This document shows, one piece after another, positions 9,670 to 19,600 of a stretch of DNA of 64,000 bases (positions within the stretch are counted from its first letter, which is position 1; each line of letters opens with the position of its first letter). The position numbers were made by a program, and so were the translations under genes. Source of the stretch: Candidatus Hamiltonella defensa 5AT (Acyrthosiphon pisum) (GTDB lineage: Bacteria; Pseudomonadota; Gammaproteobacteria; Enterobacterales; Enterobacteriaceae); contig NC_012751.1 in the NCBI RefSeq assembly GCF_000021705.1, forward strand, positions 62,001-126,000, read 5' to 3'. Below the pieces are notes generated by a model. That model worked only from the letters and a program-made list of their open reading frames with translations. It did no database searches and had not been told where the DNA came from.

Positions 9670-10851
9670 TTAATAACCCAGCGCGTATTCCAGCACCTTT
9701 CTTTTTAATTTGCCAGCACGCTCAGCCGCAAATAAAGCGAGATTACGGGCGAGCTTCATAGTCAATAAAGTGCTGCTAAAAGTATTATAAAATAGGTCTA
9801 TTGTATTTTGCATAAGGAAATTATCTAACTGACGTTGATGCTGATAACGCAGTAACACCTGATGGCTATACCAACATTCCCCTTTACTACGTGCTTCATG
9901 AAGTACCTCCAACAAGGCGCTCACATCCCTGTAGCCCAAATTCACACCTTGCCCAGCTAAAGGGTGAATAGTGTGAGCAGCGTCCCCTATTAATGCCAAC
10001 CCAGCTTGGATATAACTGTGCGCATGATGACGTGTTAAAGGAAAAGATCCTGTCGCCATAATAGAAACGTTGCCCAATTTTTTTGGGAAATTTTGATGCA
10101 CATGCTGATGAAGCTCAGAAGACGACATTCTCTGTAATCGTTGTATATGCTTTGGATGATGATAGTAGACTAAAGAAGCCCAATCATCCCATAAAGGCAA
10201 AAAGGCTCTAGGACCAGAAGGAAAAAATTGCTGCCAGGTGACATCCTGCTGTGGTTGGTTTGTTTTTACTATCATTAACAGACAGGACTGGCGATATTCC
10301 CATCCAGTGCTTCCTATCCCTGACCACAGTCGCACTTTGGAATGCAACCCATCAGCGCCGATCACTAAAGGCGTTTTTAGCTTTTCTTTTGTATTTAAAG
10401 TTAACTGCCAGGTTTTCCCGGTTTTTTGCATGCTTTCAAGCCGAGATGGACAAAAAATCGTCACATTAGAGCATCTCTCTATTTCTTGCCATAAAACCAA
10501 CTGTAACAAGGGGTTTTCGATCATAAACCCTAATTCTGATCGTGAGATAGAATCGGCTTCAAAAGATACATGGGCTTGTTCCCACTCCCATGTTTCCAAA
10601 CGTCGATAAGGCGCAGAGCGCATGGCTATGACTCGCCCCCATACATTTAATTTTTTTAATAAATCAACGGATCGGCCACTTAAAGCAGATATACGCAGAT
10701 CGGGTAGGCTTTCAGGATCAAAAGACTTTGGAGCAACAGGTTCTAATACAGCAACAGACCAACCATTTTTAGCTAATCCCAGTGCAGCTGCAGCGCCTAC
10801 CATCCCTCCACCTACTACCACAACATCGTAATTTTGTGGGTAATCCCTCAT
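9670..10851 (-). CDS. ubiF: 3-demethoxyubiquinol 3-hydroxylase UbiF
   Basis: UbiF is an FAD-dependent monooxygenase that performs the last ring hydroxylation in ubiquinone synthesis. The ATG at 10851 gives 393 residues (E. coli 391). The FAD dinucleotide motif VVVVGGGMVGAAAALGLA is close to the N-terminus. The second FAD motif (ALIGDAAHTIHPLAGQGVN) is near residue 290. The YRRLETWEWEQAHV block is characteristic of UbiF rather than UbiH. The frame stays open further upstream into accC, but those starts lack homology. The gene follows accC after 22 bases on the same strand, an arrangement not found in E. coli. Confidence 0.93.
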   Translation of the reverse strand: MRDYPQNYDVVVVGGGMVGAAAALGLAKNGWSVAVLEPVAPKSFDPESLPDLRISALSGRSVDLLKKLNVWGRVIAMRSAPYRRLETWEWEQAHVSFEADSISRSELGFMIENPLLQLVLWQEIERCSNVTIFCPSRLESMQKTGKTWQLTLNTKEKLKTPLVIGADGLHSKVRLWSGIGSTGWEYRQSCLLMIVKTNQPQQDVTWQQFFPSGPRAFLPLWDDWASLVYYHHPKHIQRLQRMSSSELHQHVHQNFPKKLGNVSIMATGSFPLTRHHAHSYIQAGLALIGDAAHTIHPLAGQGVNLGYRDVSALLEVLHEARSKGECWYSHQVLLRYQHQRQLDNFLMQNTIDLFYNTFSSTLLTMKLARNLALFAAERAGKLKRKVLEYALGY

Positions 10852-10873
10852 ATTAGTAAAACCTTTATCAGTT

Positions 10874-12217
10874 TTATTGTGATCCTGATTTTTTTTCCAA
10901 GTAATGAATATTACAGCCCCCTCTTTGAAAATGGTCATCATTAACGATTCGCTCTTGTAATGTGATATTCGTCTTGATCCCTTCAATAATCACTTCTGAA
11001 AGGGCATTTTTCATACGTGCAATCGCCACTTCACGAGTTTCTCCGTAAGTAATGAGTTTTCCTATCATGGAATCATAATCAGGAGGGACAGTATAACCTG
11101 CATAAATATGTGAGTCCCAACGAATACCAAATCCTCCAGGAACATGAAGACGCATTATTTTTCCGGGGCTGGGTAAAAACGTATTCGGGTCTTCGGCATT
11201 AATACGACACTCGAGAGAATGGCCTCGCACCACGACATCGTTTTGTTGAAAAGAAAGCCGATGCCCTACAGCAACACGAAGCTGTTCTTTGACTAAATCA
11301 ATGCCCGTGATCATTTCAGTGACTGGGTGCTCAACCTGAATACGGGTATTCATTTCAATAAAATAGAACTCTCCGTTTTCATACAGGAATTCGAAAGTGC
11401 CAGCACCATGATAACCAATATCTTGACAGGCTTGTACGCAGCGTTCACCAATTTGCCGCCTCATACCGTGAGTAATCCCAGGAGCAGGGGCCTCTTCAAG
11501 GACTTTTTGATGACGACGCTGCATCGAACAGTCACGCTCAGCCAAATAAATGGCATTGCCATGTTTATCGGCTAAAACTTGAATTTCTATATGGCGCGGG
11601 TTTTCAAGATATTTTTCCATATAAACCATGTCATTATTAAAGGCGGCTTTCGCCTCTGCACGAGTCATACTAATGGCCTGCGCCAAATCTTTATCGGTGT
11701 GTACCACCCTCATACCCCGCCCGCCGCCGCCTCCAGAGGCCTTAATGATCACAGGATATCCAATACGCTCTGCAAAACGACTATTTTGAATATTGTCTTC
11801 GCCCAAGGGGCCATCAGAGCCTGGAACACACGGCACACCTGCTTTTTTCATCGCATTGATGGCAGAAACCTTATCTCCCATTAAACGAATAGTCTCGGCT
11901 TTAGGTCCTATAAAAACAAAACCTGAGCATTCTATCTGCTCTGCAAAATCTGCATTTTCGGCTAAAAAACCATATCCAGGATGAATGGCATCAGCTCCTG
12001 TGATTTCCGCGGCAGAGATCAGTGCTGGAATATTTAAATAACTTTTAGGGGCTGGCGCTTCGCCGATACAGACACTTTCATCTGACAAAAGAACATGCTT
12101 GAGATCACGATCAACAGTCGAATGTACAGCCACCGTTTTAATACCCAATTCTTTACAAGCGCGTAAAATTCGCAAAGCAATCTCGCCACGATTAGCAATC
12201 ACAATTTTATCAAACAT
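10874..12217 (-). CDS. accC: Acetyl-CoA carboxylase, biotin carboxylase subunit
   Basis: AccC is an ATP-grasp enzyme that carboxylates the biotin on AccB in the first step of fatty acid synthesis. It has 447 residues (E. coli 449). The glycine-rich ATP loop KASGGGGGRGMRVV lies near residue 160. The metal and substrate-binding stretch EMNTRIQVEHPVTE is near 290, and the N-terminal IANRGEIALRI is intact. It is 11 bases downstream of accB in the conserved aroQ-accB-accC order. Confidence 0.98.
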   Translation of the reverse strand: MFDKIVIANRGEIALRILRACKELGIKTVAVHSTVDRDLKHVLLSDESVCIGEAPAPKSYLNIPALISAAEITGADAIHPGYGFLAENADFAEQIECSGFVFIGPKAETIRLMGDKVSAINAMKKAGVPCVPGSDGPLGEDNIQNSRFAERIGYPVIIKASGGGGGRGMRVVHTDKDLAQAISMTRAEAKAAFNNDMVYMEKYLENPRHIEIQVLADKHGNAIYLAERDCSMQRRHQKVLEEAPAPGITHGMRRQIGERCVQACQDIGYHGAGTFEFLYENGEFYFIEMNTRIQVEHPVTEMITGIDLVKEQLRVAVGHRLSFQQNDVVVRGHSLECRINAEDPNTFLPSPGKIMRLHVPGGFGIRWDSHIYAGYTVPPDYDSMIGKLITYGETREVAIARMKNALSEVIIEGIKTNITLQERIVNDDHFQRGGCNIHYLEKKSGSQ

Positions 12218-12228
12218 AATGGGCCTTG

Positions 12229-12666
12229 TTATTCCATGATGAAAAGAGGGTCGTTGAATTGAACGGGCTGCGCATTTTCTATTAAAATGGCTTTAATGAC
12301 TCCCGATTGATCCGCCTGAATTTGATTCATCATTTTCATGGCCTCTACTATACAAAGGGTATCGCCGATTGAAACTGTCTGGCCGACTTCAACGAAGGGG
12401 CTCGCATCTGGGCTGGGGGTCCGATAAAAAGTGCCGACCATAGGGGAACGAATGATATGACCTTCAAGAGACACAGAAGTTTCTTTCGTCTCTGGTTCAG
12501 AAATGACACCAGAATTTCTGGAATACTGCGCGGGTACCATTGCCACTGTGGAAGTCGGTAATGACCGGTTAATACGTATTGACTCTTCACCCTGAGAAAT
12601 GGCCAGCTCTGAAATGTCGTGTTCTTCAACCAATTCAATCAATTTTTTAATTTTTCGAATATCCAT
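12229..12666 (-). CDS. accB: Biotin carboxyl carrier protein of acetyl-CoA carboxylase
   Basis: AccB carries the biotin that shuttles carboxyl groups between AccC and the AccAD transferase. Using the ATG at 12666 gives 145 residues, slightly shorter than the 156 of E. coli. The conserved N-terminus MDIRKIKKLIELVEE fits this start; the frame continues upstream but without family resemblance. The biotinylated lysine is Lys111 in VEAMKMMNQI. A Pro/Ser/Thr-containing linker (about 37-65) separates the short N-terminal domain from the biotinyl domain. It starts 10 bases after aroQ. Confidence 0.96.
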   Translation of the reverse strand: MDIRKIKKLIELVEEHDISELAISQGEESIRINRSLPTSTVAMVPAQYSRNSGVISEPETKETSVSLEGHIIRSPMVGTFYRTPSPDASPFVEVGQTVSIGDTLCIVEAMKMMNQIQADQSGVIKAILIENAQPVQFNDPLFIME

Positions 12667-12676
12667 AAATGTTATT

Positions 12677-13156
12677 TTATACTCTGTTGATGGACGCAAA
12701 AGATGCAGATAAATGATTCACCGCTGCCTGTAACGCACAATCATAACCGTTTACGCCTAGACCACAAATGACACCAACCGCAATATCCGAAAAATAAGAA
12801 TGATGGCGAAAATGCTCACGGGCGTACACATTAGACAGATGAATCTCAATAAATGGAATTTTGACAGCGAGCAAGGCATCGCGCAAGGCCACACTGGTAT
12901 GTGTGAATGCTGCGGGGTTGATGAGAATAAAATCAACGTTATCTTGAGATGCATGAATTTTTTCGATTAACGCATGCTCTGCATTGGATTGTAAATGAGA
13001 TAATTGGCACCCTATTGTCCTGGCTTTTGCTTCTAGCAGGTCGATCATTTTATCTAAACAGAGGCTGCCATATTGTTTTGGTTCGCGTAATCCCAACAAA
13101 TTGAGATTTGGACCATTTAATAGCAATATATGATATTTATTCAATTGAGCTGGCAT
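12677..13156 (-). CDS. aroQ: 3-dehydroquinate dehydratase, type II
   Basis: This enzyme dehydrates 3-dehydroquinate in the shikimate pathway. The ATG at 13156 gives 159 residues, close to the usual 150. Conserved motifs are LLNGPNLNLLGLREP, INPAAFTHTSVALRDAL (catalytic His region) and FIEIHLSNVYAREHFRHHSY. Upstream ATG codons in the same frame lack a ribosome site. E. coli uses an unrelated type I enzyme, whereas Yersinia and Serratia relatives carry aroQ in front of accB, as here. Confidence 0.95.
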   Translation of the reverse strand: MPAQLNKYHILLLNGPNLNLLGLREPKQYGSLCLDKMIDLLEAKARTIGCQLSHLQSNAEHALIEKIHASQDNVDFILINPAAFTHTSVALRDALLAVKIPFIEIHLSNVYAREHFRHHSYFSDIAVGVICGLGVNGYDCALQAAVNHLSASFASINRV

Positions 13157-13276
13157 GCAGACAAAATCTCTCATCATCAAAAAAATGTGTTTAAAATCGC
13201 CGATGGTGATATTTTTTCTATCAAATTTCAGAGAGCGTTAGAAATAAAAGCTTTCTTGAATCTTGATAAAAATAAA

Positions 13277-14338
13277 TTAAAAACGCGCCTTTACTGCTTC
13301 CGATAATTCGTATAAAAGATCTTCAGTATTTGACCAGCTTAAGCAAGAATCTGTGACGGATTGCCCGTAGATCAACGGTTTTTCAGGAACGATTTGTTGA
13401 GATCCTTCTATCAAAAAGCTTTCTATCATAACCCCTAATATTGCTTTAGAACCAGAACGAATTTGCTCAGCCATACTGTGAGAAACGCTTAACTGATGGC
13501 GATATCTTTTTTGACAATTCCCATGGCTAAGATCTACGACAACATGCTCTGGTAAATGAAAGTCACGTAACTTATGACATGCTAGAGCAATATCTTTTGC
13601 GCTGTAATTGGGTTTTTTACCCCCCCTCATCACGACATGGCCATAAGGATTACCTAAAGTTTGATAAATGGTCATCTCCCCTTTTTTATTAGGAGAGACA
13701 AAAATATGGCTTGCACTGGCCACACGAACAGCGTCAATAGCAATATCAATATTGCCATCAGTGCCATTTTTAAAACCGATAGGGCAAGATAGAGCAGAAG
13801 CCATCTGCCGATGGATCTGACTTTCAGTCGTACGTGCTCCTATGGCTCCCCAACTGATCAAGTCAGCAATATACTGCCCCATGATGATATCCAGGAATTC
13901 AGTGGCGGTAGGTAAACCCAAACGGTTAATATCTAAAAGCACTTTTCTGGCCATTTCAATGCCCAGATTCACCTGAGAAGAGCCATCCAGCAATGGATCA
14001 GAAATCATTCCTTTCCAACCTGCTGCAGTACGAGGCTTTTCAAAATAGGTCCGCATGACTATTTCTAATTGATTTTGATACTGCTCGCTTAATGTCTTCA
14101 TTCGGGTCGCGTATTCAATAGCCGCATTAGAATCGTGAATAGAGCAGGGGCCTATAATGACCAATAAACGGGGATCTCTACCTTCAAGAATTCTTTCTAT
14201 ACGTCGTCGCCCGCTGATCACCTGGCTTGCTATTGCATCTGAAATGGGTAGTTTTTTTTCTAACTCTTCCTGTGAAATAAGGCTGTTAATAGGCTGTTTT
14301 CTTAGTCTATCTATTGACAGATGATGATTCTCTAACAA
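13277..14338 (-). CDS. aroH: DAHP synthase (Trp-sensitive AroH type)
   Basis: This enzyme condenses phosphoenolpyruvate and erythrose 4-phosphate, committing carbon to aromatic synthesis. It has 353 residues. The core motifs LLVIIGPCSIHD, GARTTESQIHR and GFKNGTDGN are intact. Details such as SRRRIE-like GRRRIERILEG, MRTYFEKPRT, the NPYGHVVMRGGKKPNYSA block and the C-terminal AVKARF side with E. coli AroH more than AroG or AroF. Feedback specificity is therefore inferred from resemblance. No recognisable TrpR operator was seen upstream. An unusual nested inverted repeat precedes it. Confidence 0.9.
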   Translation of the reverse strand: MLENHHLSIDRLRKQPINSLISQEELEKKLPISDAIASQVISGRRRIERILEGRDPRLLVIIGPCSIHDSNAAIEYATRMKTLSEQYQNQLEIVMRTYFEKPRTAAGWKGMISDPLLDGSSQVNLGIEMARKVLLDINRLGLPTATEFLDIIMGQYIADLISWGAIGARTTESQIHRQMASALSCPIGFKNGTDGNIDIAIDAVRVASASHIFVSPNKKGEMTIYQTLGNPYGHVVMRGGKKPNYSAKDIALACHKLRDFHLPEHVVVDLSHGNCQKRYRHQLSVSHSMAEQIRSGSKAILGVMIESFLIEGSQQIVPEKPLIYGQSVTDSCLSWSNTEDLLYELSEAVKARF

Positions 14339-14374
14339 TTTTTTATTCTCAGCGTTCTATGATTATTATTCTGT

Positions 14375-14436
14375 GTGCAGTCAACCCTCGGTCTTGAGGC
14401 CGAGGATATCAATCACGGTTTTCGAGCTAACTGCAC
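14375..14436. repeat. Nested inverted repeat upstream of aroH
   Basis: An outer perfect 7-base inverted repeat (GTGCAGT at 14375-14381, ACTGCAC at 14430-14436) encloses an inner perfect 6-base stem (CCTCGG at 14386-14391, CCGAGG at 14400-14405). A further AACC/GGTT pairing is possible between them. Read on the reverse strand it would sit about 37-98 bases upstream of the aroH start, so it could be a leader RNA structure. No T-run follows on either strand, so it is not a standard terminator. Its local GC is well above its surroundings. Function unknown. Confidence 0.6.
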
Positions 14437-14573
14437 GTTTGCTGTTGTTGAATGTATTTCGGGATAATCGACACGGGAGATAAGCACAATTACTGTCAAA
14501 ATTGAATCATTTAATAACACATTGGGATCATGGAAAGTAAAATTCAATGAATGGGATGTGATTTTTCTCGAGT

Positions 14574-14855
14574 TTACCAAGCGATATGTTGTTTATGTTT
14601 GATCGTAAGCTGAACAAAATCCTGATAATTAATTCTCCTGGCCTCTTTTGGCATGAAAAACTGTAATCCACGAGCCATCAGATCTTCTTCCAAAATGAAT
14701 ACATTTGTTAATTCATGACATTTAAAAAAATAACTTTTATTTAACAAAGCAATTACACCATCCTGCATAAAAAGCAGATCATCGTCCTTTGAAAGAAAAT
14801 GAGATAAGGCCAGGCAATCAGTTCTATAAGGCGAACGGCTTAGAGTATATAACAC
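14574..14855 (-). CDS. tusB: tRNA 2-thiouridine synthesis protein TusB
   Basis: TusB is one subunit of the cytoplasmic TusBCD complex, which relays sulfur from TusA to TusE/MnmA for s2U34 modification of tRNAs. It has 93 residues (E. coli 95). The N-terminal MLYTLSRSPYRTDCLAL, the LLFMQDGVIAL core and the C-terminal FVQLTIKHKQHIAW align with the family. It is the last gene of tusDCB, 12 bases after tusC, as in E. coli. Confidence 0.92.
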   Translation of the reverse strand: MLYTLSRSPYRTDCLALSHFLSKDDDLLFMQDGVIALLNKSYFFKCHELTNVFILEEDLMARGLQFFMPKEARRINYQDFVQLTIKHKQHIAW

Positions 14856-14867
14856 GATTTCATGCCA

Positions 14868-15239
14868 TTAAAATGTTAAACAAATATCATAATTCGCTAA
14901 TTTTTTACGTAAACAACCAGCAGATAAAACCTCCACATCGAGAACCCAATGTCCGAATTCTTTTAATCCACGCTCTTTTAATGAGTGCAAACAGATATAG
15001 CATTTTTTGACATCATACAGTGTTAAAACACCAAAGGTATCAATATAATTTCTTGCTAAAATCATTTCTGGTCTCTGCTGGGGTAAAAGTTGTAAAACAC
15101 CATCTGAAATAAAGAATACTCCTATGGTATTTTCTGGATTTTGAATTAATCCAGAAGTGGCGAGAAGAGCATCAAGCCCTTCTCTGCCATTTGCTGACCC
15201 ATGCGGAGCTTGAGTAAAAATAAAAGCGATGGATTTCAT
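14868..15239 (-). CDS. tusC: tRNA 2-thiouridine synthesis protein TusC
   Basis: TusC is the middle subunit of TusBCD, a DsrE-like fold protein. It has 123 residues (E. coli 119). The N-terminus MKSIAFIFTQAPHGSANGREGLDALLATS is almost identical in pattern to E. coli, and the C-terminus ends LANYDICLTF. It lies 13 bases after tusD. Identification rests on sequence resemblance and the conserved three-gene order. Confidence 0.94.
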   Translation of the reverse strand: MKSIAFIFTQAPHGSANGREGLDALLATSGLIQNPENTIGVFFISDGVLQLLPQQRPEMILARNYIDTFGVLTLYDVKKCYICLHSLKERGLKEFGHWVLDVEVLSAGCLRKKLANYDICLTF

Positions 15240-15252
15240 GTTTTCTTTAAAT

Positions 15253-15651
15253 TTAAAATTGGATCACTCTATCACAGGTTAACAGAGCTTCTACCAAAGC
15301 TGTTAAACCGCTCAGAGTAAACCCATTTTGTAAATTGTAAGAGGATGAATACGATTGAATTTGTTCTTGTTGCAGACACCCGACACCTCGACGTGATGCG
15401 GCTGAAATACAAACGTTAAGCATAATATGATGATCAAGTGCTAATTGATGCCACGCACGCACCAAATCAAACTCGTCACTGGCAGGTGTTACAAACCGAT
15501 TTGCGTTAAAAACACCGTCTTGGTAAAAAAATATACTGATTAATCTATGTTTTGTATCTAATAACGCTTTTGCAAATTGATATGCACTACTTGCTTGTTC
15601 TGTACCATATGGAGGGCCTGTTACCAGTAAACAATAGCTTAATTTTTTCAT
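15253..15651 (-). CDS. tusD: Sulfurtransferase TusD
   Basis: TusD is the sulfur-accepting subunit of TusBCD. The ATG at 15651 gives 132 residues (E. coli 128). A GTG codon eight residues upstream is also in frame but extends beyond the family start. The active cysteine is Cys81 in MLNVCISAASRRGV, equivalent to E. coli Cys78. Other conserved stretches are GTEQASSAYQFAKALL and SPASDEFDLVRAW-like TPASDEFDLVRAW. It follows fkpA by about 56 bases on the same strand, matching the neighbourhood of E. coli fkpA and tus genes. Confidence 0.94.
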   Translation of the reverse strand: MKKLSYCLLVTGPPYGTEQASSAYQFAKALLDTKHRLISIFFYQDGVFNANRFVTPASDEFDLVRAWHQLALDHHIMLNVCISAASRRGVGCLQQEQIQSYSSSYNLQNGFTLSGLTALVEALLTCDRVIQF

Positions 15652-15707
15652 TGATTTAAACTGACTGTTTATCACAGTCAGTTTCTGAGTCGCCTATTTG
15701 AGCTGAT

Positions 15708-16466
15708 TTATTGCTTTGTGCCTTCAGATGGGTCTACTTTAGTTTCAGAAGCCGGTTTGATATCAAGTAATTCAACATCAAAGACCAAAGTAGAACCTGC
15801 AGGAATGGTAGAAATCGGATTTTTACCATAAGCGAGCTGTTGAGGTATCACTAATTTGATTTTGCCCCCCTTGCCGATTTTCTGAAGACCTTCTTTCCAA
15901 CCCACGATAAGATTATTTAAAGGAATAGAAAGAGGCTCACCACGCTTTATAGAATTATCAAACTCAGTGCCATCTATCAAAGATCCTATGTAATGAACAA
16001 CGACAGTGTCAGTATCTTTAGGCGCTTTACCATTACCTGCCTTCTCAATTTTGTATAAAAGACCACTTTGTGTTTTTTTTACGCCTGTTTCTTTAGAGAA
16101 TTTCTCACTATATTCACCGCCCTTTGACACATTTTTTTCAAAATCTTTTTCCATTTTTGCCCCGATCGCGGTTTTTACTTTTTCTTGAAAGAGGGTTAAA
16201 GTTTTTTCCATCTCTTCAGTCGTTAATTTATTCGTATTAGAGAATACGTCTTCCAGACCTTGCATTAACTCCTTTTTATCCAGATTAATGCCTAATTTTT
16301 CTTGCTCCTTCAAGTATCGGCCAAAAGAAGTACCCAATGCATAAGCATCTTGATTTTTATGATTCACCACTGGTGCTTTGGAAGTCTCAGTTGCGAAGGC
16401 CTGTGTCATATTAAAGGTCAATGCTGTAGTAGTGGTAAATAAAAGAATTTTAAACAGTGATTTCAT
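15708..16466 (-). CDS. fkpA: Periplasmic FKBP-type peptidyl-prolyl isomerase FkpA
   Basis: FkpA is a periplasmic chaperone and prolyl isomerase that assists envelope protein folding. The ATG at 16466 gives 252 residues, with a GGAGA ribosome site and a proper signal peptide ending around QAFA (residue 24). The open frame extends further upstream without resemblance. An N-terminal dimerisation helix domain (about 35-130) precedes the FKBP domain, which has motifs VVHYIGSLIDGTEFDNS, GWKEGLQKIGKGGK and IPAGSTLVFDVELL. It is divergent from the sensor kinase gene across about 197 bases. It is slightly shorter than E. coli FkpA (270). Confidence 0.95.
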   Translation of the reverse strand: MKSLFKILLFTTTTALTFNMTQAFATETSKAPVVNHKNQDAYALGTSFGRYLKEQEKLGINLDKKELMQGLEDVFSNTNKLTTEEMEKTLTLFQEKVKTAIGAKMEKDFEKNVSKGGEYSEKFSKETGVKKTQSGLLYKIEKAGNGKAPKDTDTVVVHYIGSLIDGTEFDNSIKRGEPLSIPLNNLIVGWKEGLQKIGKGGKIKLVIPQQLAYGKNPISTIPAGSTLVFDVELLDIKPASETKVDPSEGTKQ

Positions 16467-16663
16467 GCTTGTCTCCATAAAATGGCTAAATGAATATTTC
16501 ACATCCTCTATTGCTTTGTTTAAAGAAGAGGCTTCGCACCCGATAACAAAAAAACGCATTAATATAGCCTCGATGAGGGAGATAAAACAATAGAGCTAAA
16601 TTTTGAAATTACGTCTATTCTTAAGAAATATGAATTATTCATTTTAATAGATATTATCTTTTT

Positions 16664-19600
16664 ATGAAAAAGTTTTTTATATTAATTTTTTTTATATTAT
16701 TTTTTGTTTCTTCTAATAGTGCATTCGCCATTATTCCTAGAGAAGTAGATATTATTAGCCGTCAAAAAATGCCTTTTCTTCAATTACAACTAGACGATGA
16801 TGTTCAAGAAAATCTCAAAAATAAAAAAGAAATACGAGTCGCCATTTATCCCCCGCAAAATCCTCCCTTTAGTATTATGTTTGAATGTAAAAAATTTGAA
16901 GGTATTTCAGCAGATTATATGTTTTTAATCGCACATTATCTTGGTTTAAAGCCTAGAGTTCTACTCTATCCAAGCCGTCAGGAAGCCTTAGAGGCACTGT
17001 CTGCAAGTTCAGTAGATATGGTGATTAGTGATGCAGGTGAATTGGATGAAAAAAATGAACATTTCAGTCACAGTGCACATTTTATGCCTAAGCATCTGGC
17101 GTTGGTATCTCGAAAAATGACCGATCCTAACCTGCAGCAAAATAAAACTTCCATACGTTTAGCGTTATCCCAAAATTATGTAGATCAAAATTGGCTTAAA
17201 AATCAATTTCCCAACGCCAACATTTCACGCTATTCATCCGTTTATGACGCTATTTCTTCTGTTGCTTTTGGTGATAACGATTATTTTCTTGGTAATTTGG
17301 CTTCCGCTAATTTTTTTATTGAAAACAACTATAAAAACATTTTGAATGTGGTACATATTTATTTTGAACAAAGAATTGGATCTTATTTTTTAATGCAAAA
17401 AAACGACCCCCTTTTTTTGAAAGGGGTCAATACGGTTTTGAAATCCATTCCTATAACGCAACGTCAGAGTATTTTTCGTCAGTGGAGCCAAAGATTTGAT
17501 GCCAGACATTGTCAATTCTCTTCATTATTGACAGAAAAAGAAAAAGAATGGATTGAGCAAAATAGACAGCAGAAAGTATTAGTGAATCCCCTATATAGTC
17601 CATTTACTTTTTTTGATGAATCATCGAAATTTCACGGTATTTCCGCCGATATTCTGGAATTAATCCATTTACGCACGGGGCTGGATTTTTTACCAGTCAA
17701 GGTTCATTCTGTCACTGAAATGATGAATTTTTTACAAAAAGGGAAAGGGGATATTATTTCTGCCGTTAGTTATAGTCATTCACGAAATCAAAAAATTCTG
17801 CTTACCCGACCTTATTTGTCTTCGCCAACTGTGTTGGTCACCCGAGATACTCCAATCAGCGCAAATTTTTTATCAAACAATATCAAATTGGCGGTGACAT
17901 CTGGCAGCCATGTTATTGAATGGTTAAGAGTAAATTATCCAAAAATTATGTTAATTCCAATAGAAAATACCACCTTAGCCTTAGAAATGCTTGAAAGAAA
18001 TAAAGTGGATGGTGTTGTATATAATTTAATAGGCGCAAATTATATGATTGACCATTATTTTCGCGGTAAATTAAAAATAGCGAAGCGCCTAAGCGAATTA
18101 TCGTCTGTGATTTCTTTTGGTGTTAACCCTGATAACACTGAACTTAATAGTATTCTGAATAAAGCTTTGATCGATATCAGCCCGAGAGAGATTTCACTTA
18201 TTCTGAATAAATGGCAAGACGCTCCTGATGTAAAGCTATATAGCTGGAACTTTTATAGCACCGAATTTTATTTGTTAGCGGCGTTATTTAGTGTGTTAGT
18301 GCTTACCTCACTGATGTGGATTTATTATTTACGGCGAGAAATTTTGAGCCGACACACCATCCAATTGAAATTACAAGAAGAAGTCACCCTTCGTGAAACT
18401 TTATTGAATAGTATTCCTGTGCCTGTTTATGTCGTAGATCGTGATGGATATATCATCAATCGTAATCAAGCCTGGAATGTGTTTTTTGAACAAAAAAAAA
18501 TGGATTTGACTGAATTTCCTTTATCCTCTTTTTCACATCCCTTGTCAGCGGTCTATCCTTCATTGCAAAACATTTTTAAAAATCCTTCTATAGAAAAAAC
18601 GGTATCTGCTCAACGTTATACGGTGAATAATGGCCTTGAAAATCGTATTATTTTGCATCAGGCTGTGCCTTTTATTGATAGAACAGGCCAACCAGCAGGT
18701 CTTATCTGTAGCTGGCAAGACATGACGTTATATGAAAATTTATTAAAAATATTATCCATCACTCGAGAACGAGCGGAACAAGCAAATCGTGCTAAAAGTA
18801 CTTTTTTGGCGACGATGAGCCATGAAATACGAACACCCATCAGTGCCATTATCGGTTTGCTGGAATTGGTCGTGACGAGTAAAGAGCATGTCGTTTCTGA
18901 TGATGAGCCGATTTATGTTGCCTATCAGTCCGCACAAAGTTTATTGGGTTTAATTGGCGATATTCTTGATATGGCAAAAATTGAGTCTGGAAAATTGGAG
19001 TTGAATCCAGCATGGGTCTCTTTTCATGAACTCATTTTACCGGTGGTAAAGGTATTTGATGGCTTAGCTCGACAGAAAAATTTAAGGCTCAGTTGTGAGA
19101 TTAAAACGGGTCATCCTGATGAAGTCTATATTGATCCCATGCGATTTCGCCAGGTGCTCTCAAATCTTCTCAGCAATGCGATTAAGTTTACTGAAATAGG
19201 TTCAGTGGATGTATTGGTTAAATGTATATCTAAAAAAGAACCCCTGGAAACTCATCAGATACAAAGGTTAGAAGTTAAAGTCAAAGATACGGGTGTTGGC
19301 ATCAGTCAAGCAGACCAAAAATTGGTTTTTCAGCCTTACAGCCAGTCTGATTTTGGGAAAAAACAAAGCGGTACAGGTCTTGGTCTATCTATTTGTCTTC
19401 AATTAATGCAGATGATGAACGGAAGCATTAAGTTGAACAGTGAGCTTCATCAAGGAACCTGTGTTGAGTTATCTGTACCGATACAATGTCGGGCCAATAT
19501 TCATCAGGCAAAAGAAGAAAAACAGTTGATCAGCGAAAATGTTCAGAAATCCTTTTCCTTACGCATATTAGTAGTGGATGATCACCCTGCAAATCGCCTT

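Noticed and set aside
14375..14436. A tRNA, because of a 7-base acceptor-like outer stem
   Set aside because: The span is only 62 bases, the inner stem has an 8-base loop, and no T-arm (with TTC) or D-arm can be folded on either strand.
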